Assembly: GCA_910577505.1 (NCBI GenBank)
Contig: CAJTLN010000002.1
Coordinates: 62,001-126,000, forward strand
Origin: an uncultured Bacilli bacterium
GTDB taxonomy: Bacteria > Bacillota_I > Bacilli_A > RF39 > UBA660
Length of the DNA: 64,000 nucleotides
Direction: 5' to 3'
The translations under genes were made by a program, and so were the position numbers. Below are positions 24,770 through 33,426 of the stretch, piece by piece; positions within the stretch are counted from its first letter, which is position 1; the number at the start of each line of letters is the position of its first letter. Under the pieces are notes generated by a model. It did no database searches, was not told where the DNA came from, and saw only the letters and a list, made by a program, of their open reading frames with translations.

Positions 24770-25877
24770 GAATTGGAATATTTTTAATATCGAAATTATT
24801 AAGGGATTTATGAATTGCTTGTTCATAGAGATATGCTGCTTTTAGTTCATATTTATATATAAGAGAATCTTTATTAGGAGTAGTTGGAAGAGTTATATCT
24901 TTTCTTATTTTATTTAGATATTGTTGACCATTAGAATTAAAACCTAATATTTTTATATAATCTAATTTAGTGTTTTGATTATCTTCTTTGGTTAAACCAA
25001 TGAGAATGTGAATTAACATACGATTAATTTTGTTGTAAGTATATCTTTTAGTTTTTATGTTACTTATTAGTTCATCAAATGAATGAGAAAAGTTTATATA
25101 TTTTAGAATACGATATTCTATTCCTTCATCAACATCTAAATAAATACTTAAATCTTTATCGGTTAGAATTTTAAACTTTAAAAGATTAAATAGTGAATCA
25201 TTTGTTATATTATGAAGATATAAAATAGCATTAGATGGTAAATATTTTTCGAGAGATTCTTCGTTATGCATTTTTTCTCTAATATTAGTTGCACTTATTA
25301 TTTCATCATTAGATAAGATATCATGATAATTATTAGTTCTTTTTATTGTTTCAGGAATAATCTTACTATTAATTTTTCTAATTGCTTTAATATATGAAAT
25401 GCCAAGTAAATCATTTGGGTTTGAAATATCTTCTTCAATATTTAGGGCTTTTTTCATAGCAGTTGGATAATTGTTTCCATCACTTAAATATTTTTTTACA
25501 TTAGATTCATAGTCTGGATTGTTGAGTTGAATATCTACGACTTTATTTAGTAAATCTATATTATTTGATTCACTACCAAAAATGATATGATCTACTTTTA
25601 ATTCATTTAATATTTTTATACTATAAAAGCCAAATATATCACTTGATTGTGTTCCATATATAAAAGGTAATTCTAAAACTATGTCCACTTTATTATCGAG
25701 AGCTATTTTAGTTTTATCTTCTTTGCTTAGAACGGAAATTATGCCACGTTCTGTGAAGTAACCATTTAGGACCAAGATAATTAAAGAATTAGGATATTTT
25801 TCTTTTATTTTTTCAATATGATAAATATGACCATTATGAAAAGGATTATATTCAGCTATTATTCCAATTATGTTCAT
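24762..25877 (-). CDS. tmcAL: tRNA(Met) cytidine acetate ligase
   Basis: TmcAL (YlbM) makes N4-acetylcytidine at the wobble position of elongator tRNA-Met using acetate and ATP. 371 residues. The nucleotidyltransferase-like ATP site shows MNIIGIIAEYNPFHNGH (HxGH at 14-17), then LVLNGYFTERG, DIVLELPFIYGTQSSD and IIFGSES. Divergent from the DUF177 gene and rpmF, the same neighbourhood (ylbM-ylbN-rpmF) as in Bacillus. The start follows AAGGTGC on the minus strand. Confidence 0.93.
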   Translation of the reverse strand: MNIIGIIAEYNPFHNGHIYHIEKIKEKYPNSLIILVLNGYFTERGIISVLSKEDKTKIALDNKVDIVLELPFIYGTQSSDIFGFYSIKILNELKVDHIIFGSESNNIDLLNKVVDIQLNNPDYESNVKKYLSDGNNYPTAMKKALNIEEDISNPNDLLGISYIKAIRKINSKIIPETIKRTNNYHDILSNDEIISATNIREKMHNEESLEKYLPSNAILYLHNITNDSLFNLLKFKILTDKDLSIYLDVDEGIEYRILKYINFSHSFDELISNIKTKRYTYNKINRMLIHILIGLTKEDNQNTKLDYIKILGFNSNGQQYLNKIRKDITLPTTPNKDSLIYKYELKAAYLYEQAIHKSLNNFDIKNIPIQK

Positions 25878-25937
25878 TAAAGCACCTTCTTTATATAATT
25901 AATTTTATTATAAGAAGTTGTAATATTCAAGAAAAGT

Positions 25938-25946
25938 TGGTATAAT
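25938..25946 (+). promoter_or_regulatory. extended -10 promoter of the DUF177-rpmF operon
   Basis: TGGTATAAT lies 23 bases before ATG 25970. Confidence 0.55.
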
Positions 25947-25969
25947 TATGTGGCTAGTAGGTGATGTAT

Positions 25970-26449
25970 ATGTTTATAGATTTAGCTAAAGTAGATGAAA
26001 AAGGTATTGTTATAGATGATACTATCTCATTTAGTGAAGAATATATAAAAAATACACCTATTCAAAAATTAGATAATGTTAAAGTAACTGGTAAGGCTTA
26101 TTATAGTGTTACTAATGAAATAGTATTTGATTGTAAGGTAACAGGTACTATGGTTTTACTTGATAGTATGGACTTAGAACCGATAGATTATCCGTTTGAT
26201 ATTGAAATATCTGAAGTTTTGAGTGAAAACGATGATGAAAAAGACCAAAATAAGTTAAAAACACTTGATATTATTGATATTTTATGGCAAAATATTGTAC
26301 TAGAGGTCCCAATTAGTATTCGTAAGAATCCTGATAAGAAATATGAAATGTCAGGAGAAGGTTGGGAACTAGTAGATGAAGAAAGAAAAAAGTTAGATCC
26401 AAGATTAGCTCCTTTGTTAGAGCTACTTGAAAAAGAAGGGAAGGAGTGA
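25970..26449 (+). CDS. DUF177 protein (YceD/YlbN family)
   Basis: 159 residues. It has the family layout: an N-terminal beta part, then a central VKVTGKAYYSVTNEIVFDCKVTGTMVL where the family shows a treatment of small and Cys residues, and an acidic C-terminus. The family is almost always co-transcribed with rpmF and has been linked to 23S rRNA processing or ribosome assembly in bacteria and plastids. ATG 25970 fits the AGGTGAT ribosome binding site; the GTG at 25961 lies within that site. rpmF starts 4 bases after the stop. Confidence 0.85.
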   Translation: MFIDLAKVDEKGIVIDDTISFSEEYIKNTPIQKLDNVKVTGKAYYSVTNEIVFDCKVTGTMVLLDSMDLEPIDYPFDIEISEVLSENDDEKDQNKLKTLDIIDILWQNIVLEVPISIRKNPDKKYEMSGEGWELVDEERKKLDPRLAPLLELLEKEGKE

Positions 26450-26453
26450 AATC

Positions 26454-26648
26454 ATGGCAGTTCCTTTTAGAAGAACAAGTAAAACTAAAAAAAGAATGCG
26501 TCGTACTCACTTAAAAAAAGAAGTTGGAACTTTAACTAAATGTCCAAAATGTGGTGCAACAATCCAACCTCATCGTGCATGTATGAAATGTGGTTACTAC
26601 AAAGGTAAAGAAGTAATCGCTGTTGCAACAGACGCTACTGAAGAATAG
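26454..26648 (+). CDS. rpmF: 50S ribosomal protein L32
   Basis: 64 residues. It starts MAVPFRRTSKTKKRMRRTH, the classic L32 beginning, followed by the zinc site CPKC...CMKC (in TKCPKCGATIQPHRACMKCGYY). ATG 26454 is preceded by AAGGAG. An upstream in-frame start at 26427 would overlap the DUF177 gene and add residues that L32 never has. Operon with the DUF177 gene. Confidence 0.97.
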   Translation: MAVPFRRTSKTKKRMRRTHLKKEVGTLTKCPKCGATIQPHRACMKCGYYKGKEVIAVATDATEE

Positions 26649-26654
26649 TTTTTG

Positions 26655-26680
26655 CTAACTACTTTTAGTAGTTTTTTTTT
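26655..26680 (+). terminator. intrinsic terminator of rpmF
   Basis: AACTACT, short T loop, AGTAGTT and a long T tract. Confidence 0.8.
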
Positions 26681-26742
26681 TGCTTTAATATATTGATTTT
26701 TGAAATATTAATTACTATACTTATTATGATAGAGGTGTCGTT

Positions 26743-27270
26743 ATGAAGATAGAAAAGATAATTGTTTTATGTATATGTATTTTGTTTTTATGTAGTTGCG
26801 GAAAGAAAGAAATGGAATTTTATTGTGAAGAAGGTGTTTTAAAAGGCAGTAGATGTTTAATTACAGAAGAAAAAAATGCAGAATATACTTGTGAAGAAGG
26901 GTTTAATTTTAATGAAGAATCTAAAAAATGTGAAAATATAATATCAGTACAAGCAAGTTATGATATTGTTTGTGATGGAGGTTACTATTTAGAGAATGGA
27001 AAATGTATTAGTGAAGAAGATTTACCATATAATAATGGTGTGTGTTCAGGGTCAATTTATCAAGGTAAGTGTAAAGATATAAGATATAGATATAAAGCTT
27101 ATCATTGCTTGTATGGAACGTTAAACAACGAAACTAATAAATGTGATTTGGTAGATGAAAGAAATCCTATAGAAACAAAATGCGATGATGAATATGAATA
27201 TAATAAAAAAAAGAAAGTTTGTGAAAGGTCTCATTATACTGAAGCTTTAGAAAGAGAAGTAGAGAGTTAA
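26743..27270 (+). CDS. cysteine-rich lipoprotein
   Basis: 175 residues. The signal peptide ends in a lipobox-like FLCSC at about 17-21, so Cys21 is likely lipidated. The mature protein has about a dozen cysteines in repeated short modules of the form C-x-E/D-G-x(5-10)-C (YCEEGVLKGSRC, TCEEGFNFNEESKKC, VCDGGYYLENGKC). These look like small disulphide-stabilised EGF-like or membrane-proximal repeats. No enzymatic motif seen. The start follows AGAGGTG. Confidence 0.7.
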   Translation: MKIEKIIVLCICILFLCSCGKKEMEFYCEEGVLKGSRCLITEEKNAEYTCEEGFNFNEESKKCENIISVQASYDIVCDGGYYLENGKCISEEDLPYNNGVCSGSIYQGKCKDIRYRYKAYHCLYGTLNNETNKCDLVDERNPIETKCDDEYEYNKKKKVCERSHYTEALEREVES

Positions 27271-27320
27271 GTTTAACTGTACAATTTATTGTGTAATTAT
27301 AAGTAATGGGTGTTATGGTT

Positions 27321-28181
27321 ATGAATAGAGAAAAAAATATTAAGAGAATTCAAAAATTAAAAAATATTCTTGAGACTGATATTGATTGTGAGATTGTTTT
27401 GGAATATTTTAATCTTCATGATGAATTAAAAATGGTTCATGGTTTTAGAGAAAAGAGAAAAAAGCTTAAGGAAATTAAAAAACAAAGTTCAGGATATTTA
27501 GCATTTGATAAATATTTTAGAATTAAGGGTGAAATTAGAATAAGAGAGATAATTAGAGATTGTTATTACGGTAATGATGATTTAAATGATACTGATAAAG
27601 AAATTTTAAGAAACTATTTTTATTATTCTAATTATTCTTTATATTCAAAAAGTGGGTATGATAGTAGTGATGTAGCAACTTATTCTGGAGAATTTGATGA
27701 TGAAGATGTAGAAATATTAAAAAAATTATATAGAAGATTTGATTCTGTTACTGATTTAGATAAGAATGAGTTAGTAATAGATAAGATAGATCAAGAGTTA
27801 TCATGTAATAAGGTTAGTGATATTGCATCTAAGGTATTAGAATTGGAAGAAAAAGTTAATTCTTGTACTAATCCTATTAAAAAATTAGCGCTAAAGAAAA
27901 TAATATGGTTATATAAGAGAATAATTTTATTTCAATCAGAAGAATATGGTAAATATCTTAGATTACATCATGAATTGGAACTTAGATATCTAATTAGAAA
28001 ATATAACAATCAAGAAGCTTTAACTAGAGATGAATTATCTTACATAAGATTTTATTTAGATATATTAGATTTACAGAGAAAATATCCTGGTGTTAGGGAA
28101 GATGAATATGGTCTTAGGTTAAATGATGAAGATATAATATTATTAAAGAGGATTTCTGATAGAGATAAAAAAAGTAGTTGA
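27321..28181 (+). CDS. helical cytoplasmic protein of unknown function
   Basis: 286 residues from ATG 27321; ATGs at 27306 and 27315 are also in frame, but GGGTGTT at 27308-27314 is best spaced for 27321. Highly charged and helical throughout, with no membrane segment. Segments such as EKRKKLKEIKKQSSGYLAFDKYFR suggest coiled coil. No family recognised. Terminator at 28222. Confidence 0.55.
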   Translation: MNREKNIKRIQKLKNILETDIDCEIVLEYFNLHDELKMVHGFREKRKKLKEIKKQSSGYLAFDKYFRIKGEIRIREIIRDCYYGNDDLNDTDKEILRNYFYYSNYSLYSKSGYDSSDVATYSGEFDDEDVEILKKLYRRFDSVTDLDKNELVIDKIDQELSCNKVSDIASKVLELEEKVNSCTNPIKKLALKKIIWLYKRIILFQSEEYGKYLRLHHELELRYLIRKYNNQEALTRDELSYIRFYLDILDLQRKYPGVREDEYGLRLNDEDIILLKRISDRDKKSS

Positions 28182-28221
28182 TAAATTTAAATATAGTAAA
28201 AAATAATCGAATATTAGAATG

Positions 28222-28246
28222 AAATATCTTTTTTAAGATATTTTTT
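28222..28246 (+). terminator. intrinsic terminator
   Basis: AAATATCTT, TTTT loop, AAGATATTT and T tract. Confidence 0.75.
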
Positions 28247-28319
28247 CTTGGCATAATTTATATATTAAGCTAAAATAGTGTGTAAGAGTTTTAAAGAGTT
28301 AAATGATGGAGGTTTTGGT

Positions 28320-29108
28320 ATGAGTAGATTAGAAGATTCTATAATGGAGATGAGACATCATTTTATTTATGGAAGAGCAAAAGCAGAAAGAGAAAAGAGT
28401 TTAAGAGAAGTTGCTTTAAATAATCCAATTGTTCTTGATCAAAATAAACCTATGGGAGTTTATTTAGATAGGATAGGCTTACCTAAAGTAGAAACTGAAG
28501 TGAGGGGATTGGATAAAGATAGGTTTAACTTATTTGCACGTGAATATTTTGGTTTTGTATTATGGGATAATTTGTTGACGAAATTTAGAGAGTCTGTTGA
28601 TATTGATAAAGAAAAGAAGAGAATAGATGTTTTTTTGGAAAGAATAAGTTGCTTGGATGGTTATAAAGCTAAGACAATTGAAGATTATGCTAGAGTTATA
28701 AAGAATTCTAGAGATGCATTTTTAGAAGCATATATAAAATATGTGCAAACAGGAGAAGTGGGAAATTTTATTGAAAATTTGGAAGTTCCTTTTATAATGA
28801 TTGAATATTCTATAAAAAAATTTAAAGGAATGTTAAATAATAATTCTTTTTTTGCAATTATTGCTGAGCATAATGAAACTATTTCTAATAGTTCCTATAG
28901 GGCTATTAACAATATTGTTTGTTCACGTATAAATGGCGATATTTCGATGAATGTTGCAACAGAACCAGATAGTTGGAAAACTTATTATGGGATGAATGGG
29001 CAATTAGCAGAGTATGTTCATGATTATGGTGTTATTGAACTAGATAATAGTCTTAATGAACATATTAAGAAATTAAAAATGAAATATGAAGATACTAATG
29101 AAGAATAA
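28320..29108 (+). CDS. cytoplasmic protein of unknown function
   Basis: 262 residues from ATG 28320, preceded by ATGGAGG (GGAGG at 28308-28312). A possible upstream start at 28278 has no ribosome binding site. It begins MSRLEDSIMEMRHHFIYGRAK and is helical. No signal or membrane segment and no catalytic motif I can name. The next gene starts 29 bases downstream, so the two may be co-transcribed. Confidence 0.55.
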   Translation: MSRLEDSIMEMRHHFIYGRAKAEREKSLREVALNNPIVLDQNKPMGVYLDRIGLPKVETEVRGLDKDRFNLFAREYFGFVLWDNLLTKFRESVDIDKEKKRIDVFLERISCLDGYKAKTIEDYARVIKNSRDAFLEAYIKYVQTGEVGNFIENLEVPFIMIEYSIKKFKGMLNNNSFFAIIAEHNETISNSSYRAINNIVCSRINGDISMNVATEPDSWKTYYGMNGQLAEYVHDYGVIELDNSLNEHIKKLKMKYEDTNEE

Positions 29109-29137
29109 GTAAAAATATTTTAGAAGAGGTGAAGTAA

Positions 29138-29746
29138 ATGAAAATAAATAGTAATAAACATTTTAAATTCACTTCAAATAATAAAGTTAAAGTTAATAAG
29201 TCGGAGCCTTTTGTTCCAAGAAATAGAGAGAGGTTTAATTTTTCTTATTTAAAAAAAGGTTTAGTTATTTTAGGATTAGCTTTTATTTTACATGATTTAT
29301 CCTATGAAAAAGAAGATATTGTCCCCATAAGTAGCATAGATATTTTAGAGGATGAGAATGCTTATTTTGCTGAGTATAGTTTGGGACGAGTTTATATATG
29401 TCAAGTTGCAGAATTTTATAAATATCAGCAATTAATGAGAGAAAATGATATTTTAGTTATTGATAAGAGGAGTGGAGAAGACCCTGATATGTGTGTATAT
29501 AATTCTTGTATGATAACTGATACAAAAATTATTACAGAAGTACTACTGATTTTAGAAGAGTATGAAAGAAAGGTTCCTTCTATGTGGGATAGAACATTAT
29601 CATCAATGTATAATGAATGGATTGTTCATAATATTTGTTATAATTTTAATTATAAAGTGATAAGTACACAACATGTTGATTTGGATAATGAAGATGAAAG
29701 TTTCTATTCTTCTTTTATATTTAAGCTGTTATTGAAAAGAAAATAA
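29138..29746 (+). CDS. single-TM protein of unknown function
   Basis: 202 residues. A basic N-terminus (about 1-45) is followed by one transmembrane helix near 45-62 (LKKGLVILGLAFILHD) and an external domain. That domain contains a conserved-looking SSMYNEWIVHNICYNFNYK segment and an STQHVDLDNEDESFY segment near the end. I have the impression this EWxxHNxxY...DVDLN pattern recurs in hypothetical proteins of related gut bacteria but cannot name a family. Ribosome binding site AGAGGTGAAG. Confidence 0.55.
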   Translation: MKINSNKHFKFTSNNKVKVNKSEPFVPRNRERFNFSYLKKGLVILGLAFILHDLSYEKEDIVPISSIDILEDENAYFAEYSLGRVYICQVAEFYKYQQLMRENDILVIDKRSGEDPDMCVYNSCMITDTKIITEVLLILEEYERKVPSMWDRTLSSMYNEWIVHNICYNFNYKVISTQHVDLDNEDESFYSSFIFKLLLKRK

Positions 29747-29832
29747 GTAATGTGAAAGTTTATTGAAATATGCGTGAAATCAAGATTTATTCTTTTTTAG
29801 ATTGTATAATTAATTTAGAAAAGGATGATTTT

Positions 29833-30540
29833 ATGAAAACTATTGGAATTATAGGTGGAATGAGTTATGAATCTTCGATTCATTATTATGAAAGAATAAA
29901 TGATCAAGTTAATGAAATTGCGGGAGATTTAAATTGTGCTCAGTTAATTATTTATAATGTTAATTTTCAAAATATAAGGAAGTTAATGGTAAAAAACGAA
30001 TGGGATAAAATAGGAAAGGAATTAGCTAGAATTGCTAGAGTTTTAGAAAATGCTGGAGCTGATTATATAGTAATAGCGACTAATACAATGCATAAGGTAG
30101 CAGATTATATTCAAAGCCATCTTAGTATTCCTTTAATTCATATTGCCGATTGTACGGCTTTTAAGTGTAAAAAGAAAAAAGTTAAGCGAGTTGGCTTGTT
30201 GGGGACAAAATATACGATGCAAGAAGATTTCTTAAAAAAGAGATTGGAAGCAAATGATTTGGAAGTCTTTGTACCTAAGAATGAGAATGATATAAATAAA
30301 ATAGATAAAGTTATTTTTGATGAATTATGTAAGGGAGTTATATTGGATGAATCTAGAAAGTATTATATTGATGTAATTAATAGAATGATTGAAGAAAATA
30401 ATATAGAAGGGATAATTCTTGGTTGTACAGAAATAGAAATGTTAATTAAAGAAAAAGATGTTGATATACCTGTTTTTGATACAACGCAATCTCATATAGA
30501 TGAAATTGTTAATTATTGTTTAGAAAAAGAGAACTCTTAG
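29833..30540 (+). CDS. aspartate/glutamate racemase family protein (YgeA-like)
   Basis: 235 residues from ATG 29833 (AAAGGATG upstream). Two-domain Asp/Glu racemase fold: MKTIGIIGGMSYESS at the start, then VIATNTMHKVAD in place of the first CNTxH and LGCTEIEML for the second catalytic Cys. The first catalytic position is Thr rather than Cys, the arrangement seen in E. coli YgeA, a broad-specificity amino acid racemase. Likely it makes D-amino acids in the cytoplasm. The first 21 codons of the longer open frame from 29770 lack a ribosome binding site. Confidence 0.82.
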   Translation: MKTIGIIGGMSYESSIHYYERINDQVNEIAGDLNCAQLIIYNVNFQNIRKLMVKNEWDKIGKELARIARVLENAGADYIVIATNTMHKVADYIQSHLSIPLIHIADCTAFKCKKKKVKRVGLLGTKYTMQEDFLKKRLEANDLEVFVPKNENDINKIDKVIFDELCKGVILDESRKYYIDVINRMIEENNIEGIILGCTEIEMLIKEKDVDIPVFDTTQSHIDEIVNYCLEKENS

Positions 30541-30551
30541 TAGTTCTTTTT
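30530..30551 (+). terminator. weak terminator overlapping the racemase stop
   Basis: AGAACT and AGTTCT form a 6-base-pair stem followed by five T's. Confidence 0.5.
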
Positions 30552-30573
30552 GTATAGAATTTTGAATTTTATA

Positions 30574-30582
30574 TGGTATAAT
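30574..30582 (+). promoter_or_regulatory. extended -10 promoter of the tRNA gene
   Basis: TGGTATAAT lies 12 bases before the tRNA 5' end. Confidence 0.55.
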
Positions 30583-30594
30583 TTTAGTATGAAA

Positions 30595-30668
30595 GCCTCT
30601 TTAGTTAAGTGGTATAACAGGACCATGGTAAGGTTCAGTTGCAAGTTCGATTCTTGCAGGAGGCACCA
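30595..30668 (+). tRNA. tRNA-Thr (anticodon GGU), CCA encoded
   Basis: A 74-base cloverleaf can be folded by hand. Acceptor stem GCCTCTT with AGGAGGC (one G-T pair); D arm GTTA/TAAC with a short 7-base loop; anticodon stem GGACC/GGTTC enclosing loop ATGGTAA, giving anticodon GGT after U33; a 4-base variable region; T arm GCAAG/CTTGC with loop TTCGATT; discriminator A; encoded CCA. It reads ACC and ACU. The short D loop and A32 are unusual for tRNA-Thr but the anticodon reading is unambiguous. Confidence 0.85.
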
Positions 30669-30703
30669 TGATTAAATATGTTCAAAGTATTTGAATTTGA
30701 TAA

Positions 30704-30735
30704 AAAAATATCAGTCACTATGATTGATATTTTTA
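30704..30735 (+). terminator. terminator of the tRNA gene
   Basis: AAATATCA and TGATATTT form the stem, with a T tract after it. The rest of the 30669-30894 gap holds no convincing gene. Confidence 0.6.
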
Positions 30736-30857
30736 ATTATTTTTAAACTTTTTAATACTTTGAAAAGAGAACTAATTAATGATTATCGAAAAAGTAAGAG
30801 ATTTGACAAAAAATTTTATAGAAGAGCTAAAAGTATAGGGAAAGTGAAATGATGTGG

Positions 30858-30863
30858 TATACT
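30858..30863 (+). promoter_or_regulatory. possible -10 of the GNAT gene
   Basis: GGTATACT carries a TATACT -10 immediately before an ATG at 30865, so transcription would begin after that ATG and the real start is likely 30895. No convincing -35. Confidence 0.4.
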
Positions 30864-30894
30864 TATGTTACTTAAGAAAACTGGATGTGAAAAA

Positions 30895-31482
30895 ATGGAA
30901 AAGTTTTATTTAGAAATACCATCAATTGAAAGAAAAGATGAAATAATTAATTATGTTAATGAATTTGTTGTTTATAATTCAGATACTAATGGAATGGGTT
31001 CTTTAGATAAGATTTTAGAAGGATATACTTTTGAGGAAGCTTTGGAAAGATGCTTAAATATGGAAAATATAGAGTATGCTAAAAAGGTAGGAAGATGTCA
31101 ATCAAAAACATTCTTATTAATTAGAGAAAATGATAATAAAATAGTTGGTATGATAAATGTTCGTTGGAATTTGTCAGAAGAAATGAAAAAGTTTGGGGGA
31201 AATATTGGATATGGAATTCGTCCAACCGAAAGAAGAAAAGGGTATAATAAGATTAATTTATATTTAGGATTACTTGAAGCACAGAAATTAGGCTTAGAAA
31301 AGGTAATGCTAGATTGTGATGTTAATAATTTGGGATCTTTAAAGACAATGCAAGCATTAGGAGGAGTATTGGAAAGAACAGAAGTTGATCCATATGATGG
31401 AATATTGACAAGTGTATATTGGTTTAATGTTAAAGAAACTATTGGTAATTATAAAAAAGAATTTGAAAACAATATATTCTGA
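30895..31482 (+). CDS. GNAT-family N-acetyltransferase
   Basis: 195 residues from ATG 30895. GNAT fold: KTFLLIRENDNKIVGMINVRWN forms the central strands and IGYGIRPTERRKGYNKINLYLGLLEA the acetyl-CoA loop (R/Q-x-x-G-x-G/A in the form RRKGYN). A later VMLDCDVNNLGSLKTMQALGG follows, with the Asn typical of the C-terminal part. Acceptor substrate unknown. The earlier ATG at 30865 adds ten residues and sits on the promoter. Confidence 0.8.
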   Translation: MEKFYLEIPSIERKDEIINYVNEFVVYNSDTNGMGSLDKILEGYTFEEALERCLNMENIEYAKKVGRCQSKTFLLIRENDNKIVGMINVRWNLSEEMKKFGGNIGYGIRPTERRKGYNKINLYLGLLEAQKLGLEKVMLDCDVNNLGSLKTMQALGGVLERTEVDPYDGILTSVYWFNVKETIGNYKKEFENNIF

Positions 31483-31518
31483 TAACATATGTTTATAAAT
31501 TTATGAAAGGATGAAGTT

Positions 31519-32049
31519 ATGAAAGAAACAATTATAATTGCACAATTGATTGGTGTTGCTGCTATAGTGGTCTATTCCTTGTCTCCTCATCAGAGAACAA
31601 ATGCTAAAGTTTTAATATTTCGTTTTGTGGCGGCGATATTATATGCAATACAATATTTTTTGTTAGGCGCTTATACGGCTGTTGCAACTAATATTATTGG
31701 TGGAATAAAAGAGGGAATATTTTATTTATATAGTCGTAATGAGAAAAAGATTCCTTTAATGATATTTCTAGTATATGCTTTAATATTAATAATTTCAGGA
31801 ATATTTACATATGTTAATCTATTTAGTATATTGCCTGTTATATTTTCCGTTTTAACGGCTTATGCAACTTGGTGTGGTAATTTGAAAAAATATCGAATAC
31901 TATTAGTTTTAAGTTCACTTTCTTGGATATTTTATAATTTTAATGTTGGTGCTTATATTAGTTTTGCTGGTAATATATTTCAATTATCGTCTACGATTTT
32001 TGCAATGGTTAGATTTGACTTTGGCAAGAAAAAAGTAGATAATAATTGA
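31519..32049 (+). CDS. YgjV-like small membrane protein
   Basis: 176 residues with about five to six transmembrane helices. The layout matches the YgjV family: a first helix followed by SPHQRTNAKVLIFR, then an AIQYFLLGAYTAVATNIIGGIKE segment and a final helix with NVGAYISFAGNIFQL. Function of the family is unknown. The start follows GAAAGGATG. The next gene is 20 bases downstream. Confidence 0.7.
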   Translation: MKETIIIAQLIGVAAIVVYSLSPHQRTNAKVLIFRFVAAILYAIQYFLLGAYTAVATNIIGGIKEGIFYLYSRNEKKIPLMIFLVYALILIISGIFTYVNLFSILPVIFSVLTAYATWCGNLKKYRILLVLSSLSWIFYNFNVGAYISFAGNIFQLSSTIFAMVRFDFGKKKVDNN

Positions 32050-32069
32050 TATAAATGGAGTTGATTTGA

Positions 32070-32699
32070 ATGAAAAAGAAAACTTTGTTACTTGATATAG
32101 ATGAAGTGTTTTGTTTTAGTGGATTTTTAGAAGCCGTTAATGAATTTTTAGGAACTAGTTATGTAATAGATGACTTTACAAGTTATTATATAGATGAAGC
32201 TGCTATTCCAAAAGAGAGATTTGATGAATTTAATCTGTTTTTAAAAGGAAGAAATCTTTATGAAAATATCTTTATTTTACCAGGAGCAATTGAAGCTATT
32301 AAAGCATTAAGTGAGGAATATGATATATATGTTTGTTCATCTTGTATAAATCCTTTTGATGTAGAAGGATCAGGTAGCTTGTTTGCGGATAAATATAATA
32401 TGTTATTAGAACATTTACCATTTATAGATCCAGGGCATTTTATTTTTACTAGTGCAAAGCATATGTTTAGAGCAGATGTACAGATAGATGATAGATTATC
32501 TAATCTAGATGAAAGTATTGAAACCAGAATTTTATTTCCTTCATATCATAATAAGGATATTACTGATGAAGAATTAAGGGAAAAAGGTGTATTAAGAGCT
32601 GGATATGATTGGAGATATGGATGGGAGAATGTCTTAAATCTTTTACTTAGTAAGGAAACTATAAAAAGAAAGAATTTAGAAATAAAGGAAAATGCATAA
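32070..32699 (+). CDS. HAD-superfamily 5'(3')-deoxyribonucleotidase-like protein
   Basis: 209 residues. The N-terminal LLLDIDEVFC gives the HAD nucleophile and acid (Asp9 and Asp11), followed by LPGAIEAIKALSEEYDIYVCSS and a late IDDRLSNL for the metal-binding Asp pair. The pattern of NT5C-type pyrimidine deoxyribonucleotidases fits better than sugar phosphatases, since the cap is the short helical insert after the first strand. Cytoplasmic. Probably co-transcribed with the YgjV-like gene. Confidence 0.7.
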   Translation: MKKKTLLLDIDEVFCFSGFLEAVNEFLGTSYVIDDFTSYYIDEAAIPKERFDEFNLFLKGRNLYENIFILPGAIEAIKALSEEYDIYVCSSCINPFDVEGSGSLFADKYNMLLEHLPFIDPGHFIFTSAKHMFRADVQIDDRLSNLDESIETRILFPSYHNKDITDEELREKGVLRAGYDWRYGWENVLNLLLSKETIKRKNLEIKENA

Positions 32700-32711
32700 T
32701 TTTCTTTTTTT
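32686..32711 (+). terminator. intrinsic terminator overlapping the stop
   Basis: GAAAAT, GCATA loop, ATTTTC and T tract, including the TAA of the HAD gene. Confidence 0.6.
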
Positions 32712-32777
32712 GTTGGCAGAATCTTATTAAAGTTATAAAATATAGATTAATGAAGTTTTAACAAAGGAGAAATAGGT

Positions 32778-33392
32778 ATGTTATATTGTTATGATGAAAG
32801 ATTACCACTTGAATCTTTTAAAAGAGAGATTCAATTAGCTGTAGAAAAAAATATAGCTGTTTTTTATAATGAAGAAACTGGTTTTGTAGATAGTCTTGGT
32901 AAAAGAATCGATATTAAAGGAAAGAGAATTATGCCGAGAACATTTGTGTCAACGATAAATCAAATTAATGAAGTAATTTTAAGTAATGGTGGCTTATTAG
33001 TATTAAGCCATGAAGATGATGAAAAGATTTTAAATTGGCCTAAGTATTATCGACCTAAAAGAAAAGCCTTTATTTTTAAAGGAAAAGATTTAACTAATGA
33101 AGAAATTGTAAATAATATAAGAAAAATATTTGGGGATAGAATATTTATTAAAACAAAAGAAAAGAATTTTAATGGAATTATTCCAACTAGTTTGTTAGAA
33201 GATAAAGAATGTAATTTTTATAAAGCATTACTATGTAGTTTAGATACTGATTTTATTGTTAGTGGTGTTGTTGATTTAGTAAAAGATGAATATGGTATAA
33301 AAGAATATAGATGTATTGTAATGGATAATGAAGTTGCTAATATATCAAGATTTACTGAAAATGTTTTGCATACAATAAGAAGTATTAGATAA
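32778..33392 (+). CDS. N-terminal part of a frameshifted ATP-grasp gene
   Basis: 204 residues ending abruptly in LHTIRSIR. The later part looks like an ATP-grasp fold: RIFIKTKEKNFNGII for the phosphate-binding strand and EYRCIVMDNEVANISRF for the nucleotide-binding strands. The rest of the ATP-grasp domain continues in another frame and is found in 33427-34389. Skipping one base near 33375-33381 joins the two into one continuous frame (HTI then EVLDKAKELVSNLKGIMPT). So this is probably one broken gene, or a sequencing error. A strong AAAGGAG precedes ATG 32778. Confidence 0.7.
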   Translation: MLYCYDERLPLESFKREIQLAVEKNIAVFYNEETGFVDSLGKRIDIKGKRIMPRTFVSTINQINEVILSNGGLLVLSHEDDEKILNWPKYYRPKRKAFIFKGKDLTNEEIVNNIRKIFGDRIFIKTKEKNFNGIIPTSLLEDKECNFYKALLCSLDTDFIVSGVVDLVKDEYGIKEYRCIVMDNEVANISRFTENVLHTIRSIR

Positions 33393-33426
33393 AGCTAAAG
33401 AGTTAGTTAGTAATCTTAAAGGCATA

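Noticed and set aside
27321..29746. Prophage remnant or integrated element around the unknown genes
   Set aside because: No integrase, capsid, terminase or attachment repeats; the tRNA nearby has no repeated 3' end downstream.
30779..30838. 19-codon reading frame between the tRNA and the GNAT gene
   Set aside because: Too short, no recognisable product and no good ribosome binding site.
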